Shown here: piece by piece, positions 9,855 through 19,175 of the stretch
Layout of the letters: every line of letters begins with the position of its first letter
Position numbering within the stretch: the first letter of the stretch is position 1
DNA from: an uncultured Oscillospiraceae bacterium
GTDB taxonomy: Bacteria; Bacillota_A; Clostridia; Oscillospirales; Oscillospiraceae
DNA length: 34,644 nucleotides
Reading direction: 5' to 3'
NCBI GenBank assembly: GCA_947631215.1
Contig: CANRKN010000012.1
Span: forward strand, 1 to 34,644
Notes under the pieces: generated by a model
The model's database searches: none
Seen by the model: only the letters and a program-made list of their open reading frames with translations
What the model was told of the DNA's origin: nothing
Translations under genes and position numbers: made by a program

Positions 9855-12800
9855 ATGGTACGTACGATCATTGGCCGGGCGGGCGCCGGGAAGACGGCGC
9901 TGGTGTTCCGGGAGATAGCCGAATATGTGCGCCAGGGCGTGGGAAAGACGGTCCTGCTGGTGCCGGAGCAGTACAGCCACGAGGCGGAGCGGGAGCTCTG
10001 CGCCGCCGCGGGGGATACCCTGAGCCGGTACGGGGAGGTGCTGTCCTTCACGGGCCTGGCGCGGAAGGTGTTTGCCCAGGTAGGGGGCGAAAAGCCCGCC
10101 ATGGACGGGGCCGGGCGGCTTCTGTGCATGGCCGTGGCGGCCCAGGGGCTGGAAGGGCAGCTTCGGGTCTACCATCGCGGCCAGCAGGAGCCCCGGACGC
10201 TGGACAGCCTCACAAGGGCCATGGAGGAGCTGAAAAACGCCGGCGTGAGCCCCGCGGAGCTCACCGCCGCGGCGGAGCGCACTCAGGGGGCGCTTTCTGA
10301 CAAGCTGCGGGACCTGGGCCTTCTCATGGAGGCCTACACCGCCGTGGAGAACCTCTCCGGGGCGGACAGCGCCGACAGGCTCGCGTCCCTGGCGGCCCTC
10401 TTGGGCGAGAGCGATATCGGCGGCCGGTACTATGCCGACGGCTTTTCCGACTTCACGGCCCTGGAAAAGGAGGTCCTGCGGCAGATCGTCCGTGCCGGGG
10501 CGGACCTGACCGTTTGCCTCACCTGCGACGAGAGCCGGGAGGGGGCGAGCCTATTGCCTCTCGCCACCGCCCGGTGGCTCAAGACCGCGGCGGCGGAGTA
10601 CGGCGCGGAGTATGTGGAACAGCGTGTGGAGCCGACCGGGCCGGTGACGCCCATACGCTATTACTGTGACCACCTCTTTGACTTCGGCGCCCCGGCCTAT
10701 GAGGGCGGGACCGGCGCGGTCCGATGCGTCCGGGCGGGGGACATATCCCAGGAGTGCGAGCTGGCGGCGGCCCGGATGGCGGAGCTGGCCCGGGACGGGT
10801 GCCGCTGGCGGGACATGGCCGTGGCGGCCCGGAGCTTCGGGGACTACCGCACGGCCCTGGAGAGCGCCTGCGCCCGGTACGGAGTGCCGCTGTTTTTATC
10901 CGGCCGGGGGGACACCCTGCAAAAGAGCCTGCCCCTGGCGCTGTCCTGCGCGCTGGAGGCGGTGTGCCGGGGCTATGAGTACGAGGCGGTGTTCGGATAT
11001 CTCAAGACCGGCCTGGGGCCCATATCTCTGGAGGATACGGATATACTGGAAAATTACGCCCTCCTCTGGGGCGTCCGGGGCAGGCAGTGGGACAGGCCCT
11101 GGACCATGCACCCGGAGGGGTACAACCGGGAGATGGACGACCGGGCCAAGGAGGCGCTGGAGAAGCTCAACGCCCTGCGCCGGGCGGTCATCGGGCCTTT
11201 GAAAGCGTTGGAAGAACGCACAACGAAAGCGGCCACGGCCCGGGAACAGGCCATGGCCCTGGCGGCGTTTTTGGAGGACACAAAGCTGGCGGAGCGGCTG
11301 GAAGCGCGGACAGCGGAGCTGGCCGCCCAGGGGCGGCCCGAGGCGGCGGCGGAGCAGGCCCGGCTGTGGGACATCCTGTGCGGGGCCCTGGAGCAGTTCG
11401 CCGCGGTGCTGGGGGACATGGCCATGGACGTACAGCAGTTTGAGGGCCTCTTCACCCTCATGCTCTCCAAATACGACGTGAACGTCATCCCCGTGTCCCT
11501 GGACCGGGTCAGCGCCGGGGAGATCGACGCCATGCGCCGGCGCCACACCCGCCATTTGATCCTCCTGGGCGCGGCGGACGGGCGCATCCCCGCCCCGGAG
11601 GCGGCGGGGGGCGTGTTCACCCCCGACGAGCGGGAGGAGCTGGCGGCCCTGGGCCTGGACGTGGGCAGCGCGGAGGAGGACCTGGGCCGGGAGCTGGGGC
11701 GCATCTACAGCTGCCTCACCCTGCCCTCGGAGAGCCTTACCATGAGCTGGCCCGCGGTGGACGCCGCCGGGGAGGACCAGCGGCCCGGGCTGCTCATAAA
11801 CAGGGCGAAGGACCTTCTGAATGTGACCCCCGTGCAGGGGGATATCCTCCGGGCCCGGACCTTCGCGGCTGGCCCTGCCTTCTCCCTGGCCCTGCGGGGC
11901 CAGCGGGGAGAGGCGGAGCCTATGTGCCTCGCGGCCCGGGACTGGTTCGCATCCCAGGGCCGGGAGGCGGATCTGGAGCGGCTGGCGAAAGCGGCCCTGG
12001 CCCTGCCTGGACCCCTGGGACCCGGGGCGGTGCGGGACCTCTACGGCCCTGAGCCCAGGATGAGCCCCACCCGGGCGGAGAAGTTCGCCGGGTGCCGGTT
12101 CTCCTACTTTTTGCAGTACGGCCTGCGGGCCAGGCCCCGGGTGAAGGAGGTCTTTGCCGCCCGGGACTACGGCACGTTCATGCACTATATTTTGGAGAAC
12201 GTGGCCCGGTCCGTCCTGGACGAGGGCGGCTTCGCCGCGGTGGATGAAAAGCGGGTCACGGCCCTGACGGACCAGTGGGTGGAAAAGTATATCGCCGACG
12301 AGATGGGGGGCTTCGCCGAGCGCACGGCCCGGTTCGCCTACCTCTTCCGGCGGCTGCGCACAACGGTCCGGCGGGTGGTGCGGGACATGTGGGAGGAGCT
12401 GAAAGACTCCAAATTCCAGCCCATCGACCTGGAGCTGGACCTGGCCGCCGGGGGCGCCCCTGCCCCGGGGGAGCCGGTGCTCTCCGGCCGGGCGGATAGG
12501 GTGGACGGCTGGGTGCAGGGGGACACCCTGTATCTTCGCATCACGGACTACAAGACCGGCGTGAAGCGCTTTGATCTCTCCGACGTGTGCATGGGGCTCA
12601 ATCTGCAGATGCTTTTGTACCTGTTTGCCCTGGAACGGCACGGCAAAGAGCGCTTCGGCGCCAAAGAGATACGCCCCGCCGGGGTGCTCTACTCCATGGC
12701 GAAGTTCGAGATCACCGACGCTGCCGGCGACGTGACGGACGAGGAGCTGGAAAAGCTGCGGCGCGCCGCGGGGAAGAACTATACCAAGAGAAGCGGCCTG

Positions 12801-13154
12801 CTGCTGGACGACGAGACGGTGCTCCAGGCCATGGAGCCGGAGATGGGCAGGCGGTTTTTGCCGGTAAAGATCACGAAAAACGGCGTCGCCGCCGCGGCGG
12901 ACGGCACGCTGGCGAGCTTGGAGCGCTTCGGCGCTCTGAGCCGGTACATAGACGACACCTTGGCGAACCTGGCCGCGGAGCTGAAGGCGGGCAGCGTGAC
13001 CCAGGACCCCTGGTACAGGTCCGGCAGCGAGAACGCCTGCACATGGTGCGATTTTAAGGAGGCCTGCCGCTTCGAGGAGACCGGCGGCGCCTGGCGGATG
13101 CGCACGAAGCTGGACACCGAGGACGCGTGGAAGAGGATAGAAGGCCATGAGTGA
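9855..13154 (+). CDS. addB: ATP-dependent helicase/deoxyribonuclease subunit B (AddB)
   Basis: AddB is the 1099-residue partner of AddA in the complex that resects double-strand DNA ends for RecA-dependent repair. The N-terminal Walker A GRAGAGKT (7-14) is present. The four cysteines of the iron-sulfur staple are C747, C1062, C1065 and C1071, with the expected long gap followed by CxxC-x5-C. The nuclease core carries TDYKTG (D898, K900) and the downstream Gln-rich helix LNLQMLLYLF. An in-frame ATG also exists at 9837, but neither start has a Shine-Dalgarno sequence, and the -10 box lies between them; I favour 9855, directly before the Walker A strand. The stop overlaps the addA start by 8 bases (ATGAGTGA). 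Confidence 0.93.
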   Translation: MVRTIIGRAGAGKTALVFREIAEYVRQGVGKTVLLVPEQYSHEAERELCAAAGDTLSRYGEVLSFTGLARKVFAQVGGEKPAMDGAGRLLCMAVAAQGLEGQLRVYHRGQQEPRTLDSLTRAMEELKNAGVSPAELTAAAERTQGALSDKLRDLGLLMEAYTAVENLSGADSADRLASLAALLGESDIGGRYYADGFSDFTALEKEVLRQIVRAGADLTVCLTCDESREGASLLPLATARWLKTAAAEYGAEYVEQRVEPTGPVTPIRYYCDHLFDFGAPAYEGGTGAVRCVRAGDISQECELAAARMAELARDGCRWRDMAVAARSFGDYRTALESACARYGVPLFLSGRGDTLQKSLPLALSCALEAVCRGYEYEAVFGYLKTGLGPISLEDTDILENYALLWGVRGRQWDRPWTMHPEGYNREMDDRAKEALEKLNALRRAVIGPLKALEERTTKAATAREQAMALAAFLEDTKLAERLEARTAELAAQGRPEAAAEQARLWDILCGALEQFAAVLGDMAMDVQQFEGLFTLMLSKYDVNVIPVSLDRVSAGEIDAMRRRHTRHLILLGAADGRIPAPEAAGGVFTPDEREELAALGLDVGSAEEDLGRELGRIYSCLTLPSESLTMSWPAVDAAGEDQRPGLLINRAKDLLNVTPVQGDILRARTFAAGPAFSLALRGQRGEAEPMCLAARDWFASQGREADLERLAKAALALPGPLGPGAVRDLYGPEPRMSPTRAEKFAGCRFSYFLQYGLRARPRVKEVFAARDYGTFMHYILENVARSVLDEGGFAAVDEKRVTALTDQWVEKYIADEMGGFAERTARFAYLFRRLRTTVRRVVRDMWEELKDSKFQPIDLELDLAAGGAPAPGEPVLSGRADRVDGWVQGDTLYLRITDYKTGVKRFDLSDVCMGLNLQMLLYLFALERHGKERFGAKEIRPAGVLYSMAKFEITDAAGDVTDEELEKLRRAAGKNYTKRSGLLLDDETVLQAMEPEMGRRFLPVKITKNGVAAAADGTLASLERFGALSRYIDDTLANLAAELKAGSVTQDPWYRSGSENACTWCDFKEACRFEETGGAWRMRTKLDTEDAWKRIEGHE

Positions 13155-16100
13155 CATCAAACTGACCCCCTCCCAGGCCCGGGCGGTGGGATACCGGGGC
13201 GGCCCGGCGCTGGTCAGCGCCGCGGCGGGCAGCGGCAAGACCCGCGTGCTCACCGAGCGGCTCATGGCCCGGGTGCTGGAGGGGGAGGACATCGACCGGT
13301 TTCTTGTCATCACCTTCACCCGGGCCGCCGCGGCGGAGCTTAGGGGGCGGATCCTCGCCGAGCTGAACGCCCGCATCGGGGCGGACCCGGGAAACGTGCG
13401 CCTCCGGCGCCAGAGCGCCCTATTATACCGGGCGAAGATCGGCACCATCGACAGCTTCTGCACGGACCTGGTCCGGGAAAACGCCCATATACTCGGTATC
13501 AGCCCCGGCTTTGCCATCCTTGACAATGACAGGGCCCTGACCATGCAGGCCCGGGCGCTGGAGGACGTGCTGGACAGGGCCTACGAGCGCATAGATACCG
13601 ACCCGGACCTGAAGGCGCTCATCGACAGCGTAGGGGCTGGCCGGGACGACGGCGCGCTGGGAAAGACTATGGCGGAGCTGTACGGAAAGCTCCGCAGCTA
13701 CCCCTTCCCCTGGGCCTGGGCGGAGAAGGTCCTGGCGGGGCTGGATACCGCCGATCTCACGGATGCGGGCCAGACCCCCTGGGGCCGGGTGCTATTGGAC
13801 GACGCGGCGGCGGAGGCCGCCTGGCAGGCAGAGGCGCTTGACCGGGCCGTCCGGGAGCAGATGGAAGGTCCGGACCGGGCGCCGGTGAAAGAGAAATACG
13901 GCCCCTCCTTCGAGGAGATGGCCCTGCATTTCCGGGACGTCGCCCGGGCCTGCGGCGAGGGCTGGGACAAGGCATGCGCCATCGCGGCAGAGCCGGACCC
14001 AAAGCTGAATTCCCTGCGAAACTACGACGGCGACGTGGAGGGCGTGAAAGCCATCTGGAAGCAGGCCAAAGACGCCGCGGAGCGCCTGCGCAGGACCCTG
14101 CGGGGCGACAGCGCAGTTCTTCTGGCGGAGATCGCCGCCTCCCGGGGACCCCTCTCGGCCCTGGTGGGGCTGGTGCGGGAGCTGGACGGGGAATACGCCC
14201 AGCGCAAGCGCCGGGCCGACAGCTATGACTTCGCGGACATGGAGCACATGGCCGTGGAGCTGCTGTGCGACGATAAGGGCGGCCCCACGGCCCTGGCCGG
14301 GACGGTGTCCGCCCGGTTCGCCGAGGTGATGGTGGACGAGTACCAGGACGTGAACCGGGTCCAGGAGACCCTCTTCCGGCGGGTGTCCGGGGAGGGAGAG
14401 CGGCTGTTCCTGGTGGGGGACGTGAAGCAGGCCGTGTACCGCTTCCGCATGGCGGAGCCGGGCATATTCAACGAGTATTACGAGCGCTTCGGTCGGGGTG
14501 ACGGCGGCGAGCTCATCCTCTTACAAGAGAATTTCCGCAGCCGCGCCGCGGTGCTGGATGCCTGCAACGCTGTGTTCTCCCGCATCATGTCCCGGGACCT
14601 GGGCGACGTGGACTATGACGATGCCGCCCGGCTCATACCCGGGGCCACATACCCCCCGGAGGGGGAGATAAAGCCGGAGCTGTGCCTTCTGGCCAGCGAG
14701 GATAAGGAGGAGGGCGAGGAGCGCCTGGGCCCCGAGGCCCGGTACGTGGCCCGGCGCATCCGGGACATGGTGGAGGCGGAGCGCGTGCCCGTCGCCGACG
14801 GCATGGGCGGGACCCGCCCGGTGCGGTACGGGGACGTCGCCCTTCTTCTTCGCACCGCCAACACCACCGGCGGGATCTACCGCCGGGCATTGCAGGAGCT
14901 GGGCGTGCCCGTGAGCGCCCGGCAGGGCGGGGCCTTCTTCACCCAGCCGGAGATCAGCTTCGCCATGAGCATGCTGGCGGTGGTGGACAACCCCCGGCAG
15001 GACGTGCCCCTCATCGCGGTGCTCCGGGGCCTGCCCTTCGGCTTTACGCCCGACGAGCTCAGCGCCGTGCGGGCGGCGGGGAGGGGGGATCTGTGGGACG
15101 CCCTCCGGCGCCGGGCCGAGACGGATGCGCGCTGCGCCCATGTGGTGGACATCATCCGGGACCTGCGGAGCTTTGCCCGGGAGGAGCCCATGGACAGCCT
15201 CCTGCGCCGGCTCTATGACGAGACGGAGCTCATGACCGTGTGCGGGGCCCTCGCGGACGGGGGCCGGCGGGTCGGGGAGCTGATGCAGCTTTACGAATAT
15301 GCCCGGCGGTTCGAGGAGAGCGGCAGCCACGGGCTTTTCCGGTTCGTGAGCTGGCTGCGGGACCTGGAGGACCAGGGCCGGGAGCCGCCCATGCCCGCGG
15401 CGGCGGACGCGGTGCAGATCATGAGCGTGCACAAGTCCAAGGGCCTGGAGTTCCCCGTGGTGTTCCTGGCGGACGCCGCCCACGGCTGGAACGACCAGCG
15501 CACCGGCCAGGTGCTGTGCCACGAAAAGCTGGGCCTGGGCATGAAGCTCACAGACCCGGTCCGGGGCGTGCGCTGGCCCAACCTGTGCTGGAAGGCCATC
15601 GATATGGCGGAGAAGAGGGAGGACCTGTCCGAGCAGGAGCGGCTTTTGTACGTAGGCATGACCCGGGCGAAGGAGCGGCTCGTCATGACCGCCACGGTGA
15701 AAGACCCGGCGGGGAAGCTGGAAAAGTACGCCCCCGCGGGGCCGGGGCCCATAAGCCCCCGTATCCTGATGCGGGCGGACAGCACCGCCCCCTGGCTCAT
15801 GCGGGCCGCCCTGGCGGACGGGAGCCGGACCATGACGCTCCTTCTGCCGGAGAGCGCCGAGGCGGAGGAGACGGAGGCAGAGCAAGAGCGGCCCATACCC
15901 CCGGCGGACCCGGCCCTGACGGCGGAGATAGGCGAAAGATTGGCATGGCAATACCCCTTCCAGGCGTCGGTGGCCCTGCCCAGCAAGCTCACGGCCACGG
16001 CGGCCTCAGAGCTGGCGGCGGGGGCGGCGGACCCAGAGGCGATGGACCTTGTGCATGCGCCCGTGGTGACGGCGCGGCTGCGCAAACCCGACTTCGGCCG

Positions 16101-16629
16101 GGCAGAGAGGGACCTGAGCGGCCCGGAGCGGGGCGTGGCGGCCCATCTGGTCATGCAGCATATAGATTTCGCCAAGACCGGCTCGGAGGCGGACATTGCC
16201 GGGGAGATCGCCCGCATGGAGGCCATGGGCTTTCTGGACCGGCGCCAGGCCCGGGCGGTGGAGCCGGGGGACATCCTGGCCTTCTTCCGCTCAGACTTGG
16301 GGCAGCGGCTATTAAAGGCGGACAGGGTGATACGGGAGTTCCGGTTCTCCCTCCTCTGCCCGGCGAGGCTCTGGTACCCCCAGGCCCCGGAAGGGGAGCA
16401 GGTATTATTGCAGGGCGTGGTGGACTGCTGCCTGGAGGAGGCGGGCGCGCTCACGGTCATCGACTTCAAGACCGACGGCCATATGGAGCCTGAGCGGTAC
16501 ACAGGCCAGCTGCAGGCCTACGCCGCCGCCATGGAGCGGATATGGAAAAAGCCGGTGCGCCAGGCCAAGCTCTGGTACCTGCGGCTGCGTAAGGACGCGG
16601 ACTGTCCGCTGCCCGGGGACAGGCCTTAA
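13147..16629 (+). CDS. addA: ATP-dependent helicase/nuclease subunit A (AddA)
   Basis: AddA is the 1160-residue UvrD-like 3'-5' helicase with a C-terminal RecB-type nuclease; with AddB it processes broken DNA ends up to Chi-like sites. Visible motifs in order are Walker A AAAGSGKT (25-32), TFTRAAAAELR (motif Ia), VMVDEYQDVN (motif II), VGDVKQAVYRFR (motif III), VQIMSVHKSKGLEFPVVF (motif V) and LLYVGMTRAKERL (motif VI). The nuclease has IDFKTD with D1106 and K1108, then GQLQAYA. All helicase and nuclease residues look intact; the protein is slightly shorter than Bacillus AddA. The start overlaps addB, so translation is coupled. Confidence 0.96.
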   Translation: MSDIKLTPSQARAVGYRGGPALVSAAAGSGKTRVLTERLMARVLEGEDIDRFLVITFTRAAAAELRGRILAELNARIGADPGNVRLRRQSALLYRAKIGTIDSFCTDLVRENAHILGISPGFAILDNDRALTMQARALEDVLDRAYERIDTDPDLKALIDSVGAGRDDGALGKTMAELYGKLRSYPFPWAWAEKVLAGLDTADLTDAGQTPWGRVLLDDAAAEAAWQAEALDRAVREQMEGPDRAPVKEKYGPSFEEMALHFRDVARACGEGWDKACAIAAEPDPKLNSLRNYDGDVEGVKAIWKQAKDAAERLRRTLRGDSAVLLAEIAASRGPLSALVGLVRELDGEYAQRKRRADSYDFADMEHMAVELLCDDKGGPTALAGTVSARFAEVMVDEYQDVNRVQETLFRRVSGEGERLFLVGDVKQAVYRFRMAEPGIFNEYYERFGRGDGGELILLQENFRSRAAVLDACNAVFSRIMSRDLGDVDYDDAARLIPGATYPPEGEIKPELCLLASEDKEEGEERLGPEARYVARRIRDMVEAERVPVADGMGGTRPVRYGDVALLLRTANTTGGIYRRALQELGVPVSARQGGAFFTQPEISFAMSMLAVVDNPRQDVPLIAVLRGLPFGFTPDELSAVRAAGRGDLWDALRRRAETDARCAHVVDIIRDLRSFAREEPMDSLLRRLYDETELMTVCGALADGGRRVGELMQLYEYARRFEESGSHGLFRFVSWLRDLEDQGREPPMPAAADAVQIMSVHKSKGLEFPVVFLADAAHGWNDQRTGQVLCHEKLGLGMKLTDPVRGVRWPNLCWKAIDMAEKREDLSEQERLLYVGMTRAKERLVMTATVKDPAGKLEKYAPAGPGPISPRILMRADSTAPWLMRAALADGSRTMTLLLPESAEAEETEAEQERPIPPADPALTAEIGERLAWQYPFQASVALPSKLTATAASELAAGAADPEAMDLVHAPVVTARLRKPDFGRAERDLSGPERGVAAHLVMQHIDFAKTGSEADIAGEIARMEAMGFLDRRQARAVEPGDILAFFRSDLGQRLLKADRVIREFRFSLLCPARLWYPQAPEGEQVLLQGVVDCCLEEAGALTVIDFKTDGHMEPERYTGQLQAYAAAMERIWKKPVRQAKLWYLRLRKDADCPLPGDRP

Positions 16630-16657
16630 AAAAGTGCTCTTTTCCCGCAAAAAAACG

Positions 16658-16686
16658 TTGCGCTTTTCCGAAAGGTATGGTAATAT
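16658..16686 (+). promoter_or_regulatory. Probable rpmE promoter
   Basis: A -35 TTGCGC (16658-16663), a 17-base spacer and a -10 TAATAT (16681-16686) precede rpmE. An inverted repeat, GGTAT then ATACC with a 6-base gap (16674-16689), overlaps the -10. It may be an operator, but it does not match the Zur consensus I know, so no regulator is proposed. Confidence 0.5.
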
Positions 16687-16754
16687 ACCACTTGCGTCTT
16701 GTAACGGCGGCCCTCATGACCGCACTCAAGACAGCCTGAACTGAGGTGAATATC

Positions 16755-16958
16755 ATGAAGGAAGGCATCCATCCCAAGTACTATCGCACCAGCATCCGCT
16801 GCGCCTGCGGCAACGTGATCGAGACCGGTTCCACCCGGGAGAACATCACCGTTGAAATTTGCTCCAAGTGCCACCCGTTCTTCACCGGCAAGCAGAAGCT
16901 GGTGGACACCAGCGGCCGCGTGGACAAGTTCAACCGCAAGTACGGCCTGGCGAAGTAA
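16755..16958 (+). CDS. rpmE: 50S ribosomal protein bL31, zinc-binding form
   Basis: This 67-residue ribosomal protein keeps the zinc ligands C16, C18, C36 and C39 (CACGN and [10 protein letters not shown]), so it is the C+ form that depends on zinc. The sequence from IHPKYY to FNRKYG covers the whole family. GAGG lies 8 bases before the ATG; a GTG three codons earlier overlaps that Shine-Dalgarno and is unlikely to be used. It is probably transcribed from its own promoter and ends at the terminator at 16976-17003. Confidence 0.97.
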   Translation: MKEGIHPKYYRTSIRCACGNVIETGSTRENITVEICSKCHPFFTGKQKLVDTSGRVDKFNRKYGLAK

Positions 16959-16975
16959 GCCTACAAGTAAAAAGT

Positions 16976-17003
16976 CCCCCGCTCCCACTGAGCGGGGGAT
17001 TTT
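16976..17003 (+). terminator. Intrinsic terminator of rpmE
   Basis: CCCCCGCTC (16976-16984) pairs with GAGCGGGGG (16990-16998) around a 5-base loop, followed by ATTTT. It lies 17 bases after the rpmE stop. The next 90 bases up to the small gene at 17093 hold its Shine-Dalgarno and no promoter that I can support. Confidence 0.85.
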
Positions 17004-17092
17004 GGCTGAATAGGGTTTCCAGAGTCTTACATTCATGGTTTTCTTTTCCAGCAGGCACATAGACCCCCAAAAAAGAGCAGGAGGCTGAATTT

Positions 17093-17257
17093 TTGACGGC
17101 AGACTACAGGCACATGTACTACATCCTCTGCAACGCCGCGTCCAAGGCCCTGGACGCCATGCCGGATGACGGCGGGGACACCGCCGACGCGGCGGCGATA
17201 CTGCGCAAGGCCCTGGAAGAGGCCGAGGAGCTGTACATCCAGACCACAGAGGACTGA
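17093..17257 (+). CDS. 54-residue acidic helical protein of unknown function
   Basis: A TTG start at 17093-17095 with a perfect AGGAGG eight bases upstream (17079-17084) opens 54 codons ending in TGA at 17255-17257. The protein begins MTADYRHMYYILCNAASKAL and ends AEELYIQTTED; it looks like two amphipathic helices joined by an Asp/Gly-rich turn. Short proteins of this shape (Y-x-x-MY near the start and a helical A-x-x-AEELYI end) are widespread in Clostridia, from my general recollection, with no assigned function. A strong terminator follows directly. The Shine-Dalgarno, spacing, codon use and terminator together argue for a real gene, despite its size. Confidence 0.75.
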   Translation: MTADYRHMYYILCNAASKALDAMPDDGGDTADAAAILRKALEEAEELYIQTTED

Positions 17258-17290
17258 AAAAAGCGGCGCGCCACACGGCGCGCCGCTTTT
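17257..17290. terminator. Bidirectional intrinsic terminator
   Basis: AAGCGGCGCGCC (17261-17272) pairs perfectly with GGCGCGCCGCTT (17277-17288) around ACAC. T residues follow on the forward strand, and a run of six A residues (17257-17262) precedes it, giving a T-run on the reverse strand. It can end both the 54-residue gene (+) and trpZ (-), which converge here. Confidence 0.9.
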
Positions 17291-17298
17291 CGCATGTC

Positions 17299-18084
17299 TT
17301 ATGATAGGAGCATACGGTCGTTGTCCAGGGCTTTGCCCACGTTCTGCTTGAACATGCGCAGGAGGTCATCGACAGTGAGGCCGCTGCGCTCCTCGCCTTT
17401 CAGGTCCAGGATGATGCGCCCGGCGTCCATCATCAGCGTCCGGTTGCCCAGCTGCAGGGCGGAGGACATGTTGTGGGTGATCATCATGCAGGTGAGTTTG
17501 CCCTCCCGCACGATGCTCTCCGTGAGGGCCAGGACCTTTTCCGCCGTGCCCGGGTCCAGGGCGGCGGTGTGTTCGTCCAGAAGGAGCAGTTTTGGGGGAA
17601 CCATGGTGGCCATGAGCAGCGTCAGGGCCTGGCGCTGTCCGCCGGAGAGGAGCCCCACCGGCTGGCGCATCCGGTCCTCCAGGCCCATGTCCAGCAGGGC
17701 CAGCCTGTCCCGGAAGGCCTTGGTCTCCGCCTTGGACACATGGCTCAGCCACCCGCCGCCTCCGGCGGCCAGGGCCAGATTCTCCTCGATGGTCATCCCC
17801 GGGGCGCTGCCCCGCATGGGATCCTGGAAGAGGCGCCCGATGTCCTTGGCCCGCTTGAACTCGGGCATATAGGTGATGTTCTTCCCGTCCAGCGTGATGG
17901 AGCCGGTGTCGGGGTAGAAGCTGCCGGCGATGGCGTTGAAGAGGGTGGACTTGCCCGCGCCGTTGGCGCCGATGATGGTGACGAAGTCCCCCGGGTCCAG
18001 GTGCAGGCTGAGGCCGGAGATGGCCGTCTTCTCATTGACGGTGCCGGGATTGAAGGTCTTGGAGATGTTGGAAAGGGTGAGCAT
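17299..18084 (-). CDS. trpZ: ABC transporter ATPase, probable tryptophan importer (TrpZ)
   Basis: This is a 261-residue ABC ATPase: Walker A GANGAGKST (38-46), signature LLSGGQRQALTLL, Walker B LLLLDEHTAALD and switch MITHNM. The DEHTAALD variant (His where most have Pro) is seen in the ATPase of this importer type (COG1101-like). The ATG lies one base after the trpY stop codon, so the two are coupled. With trpX and trpY it forms an importer for which the upstream T-box indicates tryptophan. It is the last gene before the bidirectional terminator. Confidence 0.85.
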   Translation of the reverse strand: MLTLSNISKTFNPGTVNEKTAISGLSLHLDPGDFVTIIGANGAGKSTLFNAIAGSFYPDTGSITLDGKNITYMPEFKRAKDIGRLFQDPMRGSAPGMTIEENLALAAGGGGWLSHVSKAETKAFRDRLALLDMGLEDRMRQPVGLLSGGQRQALTLLMATMVPPKLLLLDEHTAALDPGTAEKVLALTESIVREGKLTCMMITHNMSSALQLGNRTLMMDAGRIILDLKGEERSGLTVDDLLRMFKQNVGKALDNDRMLLS

Positions 18085-18085
18085 A

Positions 18086-19012
18086 TCACTCGTCCCCCTT
18101 TCCGGCGGTGAGCCGCTTTTTCAGCATAGGCAGCTGGGTCTTGAGATAAGGCCCCGCGATGGCCAGCACCACGATGACGGAGCTGACGAATTTCAGCATG
18201 AACGCGGGCATGTTGAGCCTGAGGGCGATGGTGTACACCAGCCGGAAGATGACCGAGCCCAGGACCATGCCCACCGCCCGCTTGGCGATGGAGCCCCTGC
18301 CCATGAAGGTCTGGCCGATGAGCAGGCTCGCCAGGGCGATGGTGACCATGCCGGAGCCGATGTCGATGTTCACGGATTTCTGGCTCTGGGCCAGCAGGCA
18401 CCCGGAAAGGCCCGTGAAGGCGTTGGCCACGCACAGGCCCACCGTGGTGGTGAAGATGGGGTTGATGGAGGAGGAGCGGACCATGTCGGGGTTGTTGCCG
18501 GTGGCCCGGATGGCGAGGCCCAGCCGGGTCCTGAGGAACAGCGCCAGGAATAGGATGACCAGCGCCGCCGCGGCCAGGGCGATAATGAGCTCATGGTACC
18601 CGGCCAGAGGCGTCTCCGCCAGCAGGGCCTTGAGCTTTGTGAAGATCGTCTCCGTCTTGTTCATGTTCAAGAGGGACGACTTGCCCATGACGGCGATGTT
18701 GATGGAGTACAGCCCCGTGTTCACGATGATGCCCGCCAGGAGGCTGTCGATGCCCATGCGGGTCTGGAGCACGGCGGTGATGAAGCCGGAGAGCATCCCC
18801 GCGCCCATGGCGGCGGGGATGGAGAGCCAGGGGTGGCCGGAGATGGCCACCACGGCCCCCACGGCGGCCCCCAGGGTGAAGCAGCCGTCGGTGCTCAGGT
18901 CGCACACGTTCAGCATGGAATAGCTCAGAAACAGAGCCAGCACGGTCAGCGAGCAGATGACGCCCAGCTCCAGGGCCGTCTGCACCAGGGACCAAATCGC
19001 GGTCAATGACAT
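18086..19012 (-). CDS. trpY: ABC transporter permease, probable tryptophan importer (TrpY)
   Basis: This 308-residue membrane protein belongs to the branched-chain amino acid/ribose permease superfamily (BPD_transp_2-like). It has about eight hydrophobic segments and the conserved cytoplasmic loop LRTRLGLAIRATGNNPDMVRSS, which contacts the ATPase. GGAGG precedes the ATG by 9 bases. It is separated from trpX by 199 bases packed with inverted repeats, and it is followed directly by trpZ. The substrate assignment comes from the tryptophan T-box, not from the permease itself. Confidence 0.85.
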   Translation of the reverse strand: MSLTAIWSLVQTALELGVICSLTVLALFLSYSMLNVCDLSTDGCFTLGAAVGAVVAISGHPWLSIPAAMGAGMLSGFITAVLQTRMGIDSLLAGIIVNTGLYSINIAVMGKSSLLNMNKTETIFTKLKALLAETPLAGYHELIIALAAAALVILFLALFLRTRLGLAIRATGNNPDMVRSSSINPIFTTTVGLCVANAFTGLSGCLLAQSQKSVNIDIGSGMVTIALASLLIGQTFMGRGSIAKRAVGMVLGSVIFRLVYTIALRLNMPAFMLKFVSSVIVVLAIAGPYLKTQLPMLKKRLTAGKGDE

Positions 19013-19051
19013 GGATGATGTCCTCCAGGGGATTTTGATAGCCTCGCAGAG

Positions 19052-19165
19052 TTCGCCGCCGGAGCGGCGAAAAAAGTGGGATGATTTTTCCGGGGGCGTG
19101 TACCTCGGAAAAATCTCTTATTGGCCTGCAAACGTGCGAGCAAAGCGAGTGCGCTGCAGCAGGCC
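19052..19165. repeat. Cluster of inverted repeats between trpX and trpY
   Basis: Three dyads lie in the trpX-trpY gap: TTCGCCGC/GCGGCGAA at 19052-19071 (4-base loop), GATTTTTCCG/CGGAAAAATC at 19083-19115 (13-base gap), and GGCCTGC/GCAGGCC at 19123-19165 (29-base gap). The last encloses a GAGCAAAGCGA motif that faintly resembles the core of the repeats at 116 and 23143. No ORF is present. These could stabilise the trpX mRNA 3' end or limit read-through into trpYZ. Confidence 0.55.
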
Positions 19166-19175
19166 GCAGCCTTCT

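Noticed and set aside
10896..13544. Reverse-strand open frame of 882 codons opposite addB and addA
   Set aside because: The opposite strand encodes AddB and AddA with intact motifs. The antisense protein is Arg/Pro/Gly-rich with no domain.
16674..16689. Zur operator at the rpmE promoter
   Set aside because: There is an inverted repeat, but it does not match the Zur consensus, and the C+ form of bL31 is not the copy usually repressed by zinc.
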